From: Methanobacteriaceae archaeon
GTDB lineage: Archaea > Methanobacteriota > Methanobacteria > Methanobacteriales > Methanobacteriaceae
Reading direction: 5' to 3'
Assembly: GCA_017883605.1 (NCBI GenBank)
Contig: JADGNH010000075.1
Location: 1 to 9,241, forward strand
DNA length: 9,241 bases
The notes under the pieces are model-generated. The model was not told the DNA's origin and ran no database searches. It saw only the letters and a list, made by a program, of their open reading frames with translations. Of the stretch, positions 6,413 to 9,241 are shown in pieces. The first letter of the stretch is position 1. Each line of letters begins with the position of its first letter. The position numbers and the translations under genes are program-made.

Positions 6413-6967
6413 AAGGTTGAATGCTACGATGAAAAGGGAGCAGAAGTCTACGATATGGTGGTAAGGCAAATACTCCAGGACGTCCAGATTAATCGGGCCA
6501 TAAAAGATTTAAGAGTCTTTGTAGATCCAAGGGAACCGGTGTTTATTATTGTGGTCCGTTTTGAAAAGGCAGCATCACCGGTGGTTCTGGAAGATTTTGC
6601 AGAGTACAAACATGATAAAGAGGCCAATGAAACATTTATAAAGATCAAAGATGAAAACTACCTCCCTGATCTCCTCTCAAAGTTGTGGGAGCTGGAGGGA
6701 AGAAATAAAATACACCAGACCAGCAGATATGAGGTAATAATTGACGATCCTAAGGTAGATCTTAGGGGGCTGGTGATAGAAGATCCTGAGGAGGACATGA
6801 AAAAGAAGATTTACGATGCCATTTTCAGAATAATTCCCGAAGGATTCAGGGTGGTAGAACATTACTCAGAAGGCGATATTATTGCCATGACCTGTTCTGA
6901 TGAGACCATCAAAGAAGAATGGCTCACAAAAACACAGGAAATTATAGAAGAAGTAAAAAATGAATAA
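6410..6967 (+). CDS. mmp17: Methanogenesis marker protein 17, MCR activation complex subunit
   Basis: This 185-residue protein matches methanogenesis marker 17 (start MKVECYDEKGAEVYDMVVRQ). It looks like two tandem alpha/beta half-domains: residues 1 to about 100, and 105 to about 185, where YEVIIDDPKVDLRGLVIEDP begins the second. Only two cysteines are visible, C5 and C162, one in each half. From recall of recent structural work, Mmp17 is part of the ATP-driven MCR activation complex with McrC, Mmp7, Mmp3 and A2, which carries [8Fe-9S-C] clusters; I cannot say from sequence which residues bind them. GGGAG (6398-6402) serves as a modest ribosome binding site for the ATG at 6410. The gene sits 80 nt after mmp15 and 172 nt before nifB. 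The C-terminal codons (6944-6967) resemble the nifB start region (see the repeat at 6944-7144). Mmp7, its usual partner, is not in this window. Confidence 0.88.
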   Translation: MKVECYDEKGAEVYDMVVRQILQDVQINRAIKDLRVFVDPREPVFIIVVRFEKAASPVVLEDFAEYKHDKEANETFIKIKDENYLPDLLSKLWELEGRNKIHQTSRYEVIIDDPKVDLRGLVIEDPEEDMKKKIYDAIFRIIPEGFRVVEHYSEGDIIAMTCSDETIKEEWLTKTQEIIEEVKNE

Positions 6968-7144
6968 ATCTTCAAATCTTTTAAAAAAAATTTCATTCCC
7001 AAGACTATCCATTATAAATAATCCAAATTTATACTTTCATCCAATAATTCAGATACCCATTCATTTAATAAATACTTCAAATCTTTATGTTAAAAAAAAT
7101 AGATAAATAAAATAGATCTTATCGTGGAGGAAGTAAAAAATGAA
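6944..7144 (+). repeat. Direct repeats flanking the mmp17/nifB gap
   Basis: Two nested pairs are visible. The 15-mer GAAGTAAAAAATGAA occurs at 6950-6964 (last codons and stop approach of mmp17) and again at 7130-7144 (ribosome-binding-site tail and start of nifB), 180 bp apart. Similarity extends upstream as ATAGAAGAAG versus GTGGAGGAAG. Inside them, an AATAAAT-CTTCAAATCTTT-AAAAAAAAT block recurs at 6963-6991 and 7067-7100 with short insertions in the second copy. A common AT-rich composition favours chance matches, but the exact 15-mer sits precisely on the two gene boundaries. Confidence 0.55.
6968..7139 (+). promoter_or_regulatory. AT-rich gap with a likely nifB promoter and ribosome binding site
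   Basis: This 172-bp gap contains no credible gene. A TATA-like box TTATAAATA lies at 7012-7020, with a second candidate TTTATAC at 7028-7034. Either could drive an independent nifB transcript with a leader of roughly 80-100 nt. A T-run with A-tract (CTTTTAAAAAAAATTT, 6978-6993) just after mmp17 could weakly terminate upstream transcription. GGAGG (7126-7130) is a strong ribosome binding site about 9 nt before the nifB ATG. The gap suggests nifB has its own control rather than depending only on the marker operon, which is inference. Confidence 0.42.
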
Positions 7145-7991
7145 CGAATCCAAATTTGCCCATTTAACAAAGGTGCACCCCTGTTTCAACGAAAAGATGC
7201 ATGACAAGGTGGGAAGGGTACACGTTCCCATTGCACCTAAATGTAACATTCAGTGCAATTTCTGTACCCGGGAGTTGAATAAGTGTGAAATGAGACCTGG
7301 TGTAGCTTCATGTATTATGAGCGTGGAAGACGCTGCAAGACACGTGGAAAAGGTTATAAAAGAAATGCCCATCGCGGTGGTGGGAGTGGCCGGTCCTGGA
7401 GATGCCCTTTTTAACCCGGAGACCTTTCAATTCTTCAGGGTAATGGATGAAAAATTCCCCCAGCTCATAAAATGTATAAGCACCAACGGACTTCTCCTTC
7501 CAGATAAAGCCGATGAACTGGCAGAAATCAACATAAACAGTGTAACTGTAACCGTAAATGCCGTAGACCCTGAAATAGGTAAACAGATTTATTCTATGGT
7601 ATTTTACGATGGCAAAGTCTACGAGGGAGAGGAAGGCTTCAAGCTCCTCTCTAAAAATCAACTGGAAGGCATAAAACTCATCGCAGATAAAGGCATCGTG
7701 GTAAAGGTTAACAGCGTCCTCATCCCCGGTTTGAACGACAAACACATTGTGGACATCGCCCGGAAAGTAAAAGAGCAGGGAGCCTCCCTGATGAACGTTG
7801 TACCATTAATACCGCTATACAAGTTCAAAGACACACCCAGACCGGGATGCGCAGAACTTTCAGAGGTTAGGGATGCAGTAGAAGAGATAATACCTGTTTT
7901 CAGGGCCTGCACCCAATGTCGGGCTGATGCCTATGGAGTACCAGGTAAAGAAGACAAACACCTGGATATGACACCTGCCAGTCACTACTAG
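7140..7991 (+). CDS. nifB: NifB, radical-SAM [8Fe-9S-C] cluster (NifB-co / L-cluster) synthase
   Basis: This 283-residue stand-alone radical-SAM NifB makes the carbide-centred [8Fe-9S-C] precursor cluster from paired [4Fe-4S] clusters using two S-adenosylmethionine molecules. Visible motifs are HPC (13-15), H21, the radical-SAM cysteines CNIQCNFC (C35, C39, C42), C49 and the MRPGV segment (51-55), GVAGPGDAL (82-90), STNGL (114-118), NSVLIPGLND (191-200), and the C-terminal CTQC (C257, C260) that helps bind an additional K cluster. The length fits the short archaeal form without the NifX-like C-terminal domain. No nifH, nifD, nifK, nifE or nifN is seen here. NifB is widespread even in methanogens lacking nitrogenase, and it sits directly behind mmp17, so a role in supplying the MCR activation complex is a reasonable inference. 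The ATG at 7140 has a strong GGAGG site. A nitrogenase role elsewhere in the genome is not excluded. Confidence 0.93.
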   Translation: MNESKFAHLTKVHPCFNEKMHDKVGRVHVPIAPKCNIQCNFCTRELNKCEMRPGVASCIMSVEDAARHVEKVIKEMPIAVVGVAGPGDALFNPETFQFFRVMDEKFPQLIKCISTNGLLLPDKADELAEININSVTVTVNAVDPEIGKQIYSMVFYDGKVYEGEEGFKLLSKNQLEGIKLIADKGIVVKVNSVLIPGLNDKHIVDIARKVKEQGASLMNVVPLIPLYKFKDTPRPGCAELSEVRDAVEEIIPVFRACTQCRADAYGVPGKEDKHLDMTPASHY

Positions 7992-8071
7992 ATTTACTAA
8001 TAAAACGTTTAAATGTTTAATTACTACTAGGTGTTTTTAAACTTTTTAAAAACTCTCTAAATTTTTTTTAT
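7992..8071 (+). terminator. T-rich archaeal-type termination region after nifB
   Basis: After the TAG stop, this spacer is very AT-rich, with T-runs at 8034-8038, 8043-8047 and 8062-8069 on the coding strand. Such runs are what archaeal RNA polymerase terminates on. A weak A/T hairpin can be drawn: GTTTTTA at 8033-8039 with TAAAAAC at 8047-8053. The octamer ACTACTAG containing the nifB stop (7984-7991) recurs at 8023-8030. No gene is seen, and a promoter for mtnA may overlap but no clear TATA/BRE pair stands out. Confidence 0.42.
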
Positions 8072-8129
8072 TTATTCAATTATTCATTTAAAGGTGGACA
8101 TTATTCAATTATTCACTTAAAGGTGGACA
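8072..8129 (+). repeat. Near-perfect 29-bp tandem duplication containing the mtnA ribosome binding site
   Basis: The unit at 8072-8100 is followed immediately by a copy at 8101-8129, identical at 28 of 29 positions; the one difference is ATTCATTTAA versus ATTCACTTAA. Each unit begins TTATTCAATTATTCA and ends AAAGGTGGACA, so the Shine-Dalgarno AGGTGG is present twice, at 8092-8097 and 8121-8126. The second is positioned 9 nt before the mtnA ATG; the first is too far away to act on it. The near identity suggests a recent duplication. Confidence 0.9.
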
Positions 8130-8135
8130 TAAAAT

Positions 8136-9065
8136 ATGAAAACCATGTACTGGATGGACAACCATCTCTTTCTTTTAGATCAAACCAAATTACCAGATAA
8201 GGTGGTTTATTTTGAATGCAAAACCTATGGAGATGTGATCCACGCCATAAAAACCCTGATGGTTCGGGGAGCGCCGGCCATAGGGGTGGCAGCTGCCTTT
8301 GGGATGGCCCTGGCTGAACTGGCTGGTGAGAATCTTGAAAAGGTGGCACGGGAGATTAAAGAGGCCAGACCCACGGCGGTGAACCTTTTCTGGGCAGTGG
8401 ACCGGTTGTTGGAAGCGGATTCAGCCCTGGATGAGGCACTCTTAATGTATGAAGAGGACATAGAAACCAACCGGGCCATGGGCAAGCACGGTGCAAAGGT
8501 GGTAGATGACGGAGACACCATCCTCACCCACTGCAACGCAGGGGCTTTGGCCTGTGTGGATTACGGTACCGCCCTGGGAGTTATACGTGCAGCTCATGAT
8601 GAAGGTAAGAGAATTAAGGTGGTCTGCGATGAGACCCGCCCTGTATGCCAGGGGGCCAGGTTAAGCGTCTTTGAGATGCAGCAGGAAGATATCCCGGTGA
8701 AGTTGATCGTGGACAGCGCCGCCGGACGTTTGATGCAGGAAGGAAAGATAAACAAGGTTATAATCGGGGCAGACCGGGTGGCCAAAGGAGGGGTGGCCAA
8801 TAAAATCGGATCCCTGATGGTGGCCCTGGCAGCCAAACGATTTAAGGTTCCCTTCTATGTGGCTGCGCCTAAAAGCACCTTTGACTATGAAAATTCTATA
8901 TATGATATTGAAATAGAAGAAAGAGACCCCGATGAAGTGTTGTACTTTGGTGAGTGCCGGGTAGCACCTGAGGGGACGGAAGTAGAGAACCCAGCCTTTG
9001 ATGTGGTGCCTTCAGACATTATAACTGGGATAATCACAGAGGATGGGATTTTAGAACCTTTTTGA
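8136..9065 (+). CDS. mtnA: S-methyl-5-thioribose-1-phosphate isomerase (MtnA)
   Basis: This 309-residue protein isomerises 5-methylthioribose 1-phosphate to the ribulose form in methionine salvage; in methanogens the same type of enzyme has been linked to 5-deoxyribose 1-phosphate from 5'-deoxyadenosine. Motifs in order are RGAPAIG (44-50), RPTAVNLFWA (78-87), THCNAGALA (131-139) with the catalytic-type C133, DETRP (165-169), GADR (211-214) with the catalytic-type D213, ANKIG (221-225), IEERDP (260-265) and NPAFDV (285-290). The usual NGD after GADR is replaced by KGG (217-219). The protein is somewhat shorter than the bacterial form as I recall it. DETRP and IEER distinguish it from ribose-1,5-bisphosphate isomerase and eIF2B-alpha homologues, the main alternatives. 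It starts at ATG 8136 behind the duplicated AGGTGG site. Its place after nifB suggests recycling of radical-SAM by-products, which is inference. Confidence 0.9.
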   Translation: MKTMYWMDNHLFLLDQTKLPDKVVYFECKTYGDVIHAIKTLMVRGAPAIGVAAAFGMALAELAGENLEKVAREIKEARPTAVNLFWAVDRLLEADSALDEALLMYEEDIETNRAMGKHGAKVVDDGDTILTHCNAGALACVDYGTALGVIRAAHDEGKRIKVVCDETRPVCQGARLSVFEMQQEDIPVKLIVDSAAGRLMQEGKINKVIIGADRVAKGGVANKIGSLMVALAAKRFKVPFYVAAPKSTFDYENSIYDIEIEERDPDEVLYFGECRVAPEGTEVENPAFDVVPSDIITGIITEDGILEPF

Positions 9066-9138
9066 ATGTTAAAGTAAAAAGCGTTTAGTTTTATTTATTC
9101 TTCCTGCTAATTTAATTTTTGAAGCCCTCTTGTGAAAT
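9066..9138. terminator. T-rich region between convergent genes
   Basis: This short spacer after the mtnA TGA has T-runs on the plus strand, such as TTTAGTTTTATTTATTCTTC (9084-9103) and TTTAATTTTTG (9111-9121). These could terminate mtnA transcription in the archaeal manner. A-rich stretches near 9066-9080 would be T-rich for the minus strand and could serve the convergent gene. No hairpin of note was found. Confidence 0.4.
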
Positions 9139-9241
9139 TCACTGTCTTAAATTTTGAATACATTGCTGAAATGAATATTCAACTGCCTGGCTATCTACTT
9201 TAATTTCCTTTAAAACCTGGGCGTGGTAACTTTCTTCTAGA
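9139..9241 (-). CDS. Probable C-terminal fragment of a convergent gene, function unknown
   Basis: Read on the minus strand from 9240, one frame stays open for 33 codons and ends at TGA (complement of 9139-9141). The residues look like a soluble amphipathic helix-rich C-terminus: LEESYHAQVLKEIKVDSQAV, then EYSFQQCIQNLRQ. The other two minus-strand frames have early stops, and the plus strand here offers only an 11-codon mini-frame. The fragment is too short to place in a family. It would converge on mtnA with about 73 nt between the stops. The call rests on the open frame and its protein-like composition. Confidence 0.42.
   Translation of the reverse strand, partial: LEESYHAQVLKEIKVDSQAVEYSFQQCIQNLRQ

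Noticed and set aside
6968..7139. Hidden small gene or structured RNA in the mmp17/nifB gap
   Set aside because: All frames have frequent stops, and no GC-rich helices or conserved riboswitch-like motifs are visible; AT-rich repeats and a TATA-like box explain it better.
8136..9065. Ribose-1,5-bisphosphate isomerase or eIF2B-alpha homologue instead of MtnA
   Set aside because: RGAPAIG, THCNAGALA, DETRP, IEERDP and NPAFDV together match MtnA rather than the shorter, more divergent archaeal homologues.

Overview
The window looks like chromosomal DNA from a methanogenic archaeon, most likely class Methanobacteria (Methanobacterium or a close relative). The evidence is a dense run of genes confined to organisms with methyl-coenzyme M reductase (MCR): methanogenesis marker proteins 2, 3, 6, 5, 15 and 17. 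Supporting signs are DUF2117 and DUF2111 family proteins, GAGGTG-type ribosome binding sites, TTG and GTG starts, and AT-rich spacers with T-tracts but no GC-rich bacterial-style terminators. The genus assignment is inference.

Layout. Positions 1-63 hold the probable 5' end of a minus-strand gene that leaves the window. A divergent spacer (64-155) then leads into a plus-strand array running to 9065. Its order is DUF2117 protein (156-1268), mmp2 (1296-2282), mmp3 (2346-3884), mmp6 (3862-4287), DUF2111 (4284-4661), mmp5 (4658-5104), mmp15 (5097-6329) and mmp17 (6410-6967). A 172-bp AT-rich gap with a possible promoter follows, then nifB (7140-7991), a 144-bp AT-rich gap and mtnA (8136-9065). 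From 9139 to the right edge there is a probable C-terminal fragment of a convergent minus-strand gene. The block mmp3-mmp6-DUF2111-mmp5-mmp15 is joined by overlaps of 23, 4, 4 and 8 nt and is almost certainly co-transcribed and translationally coupled.

How the genes may work together. Mmp3 and Mmp17 are, as I recall from recent literature, subunits of the ATP-driven complex (with McrC, Mmp7 and component A2/AtwA) that reduces the nickel of cofactor F430 to activate MCR. That complex was reported to carry nitrogenase-type [8Fe-9S-C] clusters, and NifB is the radical-SAM enzyme that makes such a cluster. A stand-alone nifB directly after mmp17, with no nitrogenase gene in view, therefore suggests cluster supply for MCR activation. 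Mmp15 is an ASKHA ATPase of the 2-hydroxyacyl-CoA dehydratase activator type with both candidate [4Fe-4S] cysteines kept. Mmp2 is an AIR-synthase/ThiL/SelD-type ATP-using enzyme. Mmp5 carries a CX2CX6C motif. MtnA could recycle 5'-deoxyadenosine-derived sugar phosphate released by radical-SAM enzymes such as NifB.

The least expected non-coding feature is that the longer plus-strand gene junctions are built from tandem or direct repeats of about 26-30 bp that include ribosome-binding-site or start/stop-codon sequence. They occur at mmp2/mmp3, mmp15/mmp17 and nifB/mtnA, with a related short repeat at mmp17/nifB. I see no rRNA, tRNA, insertion sequence, CRISPR array or origin.
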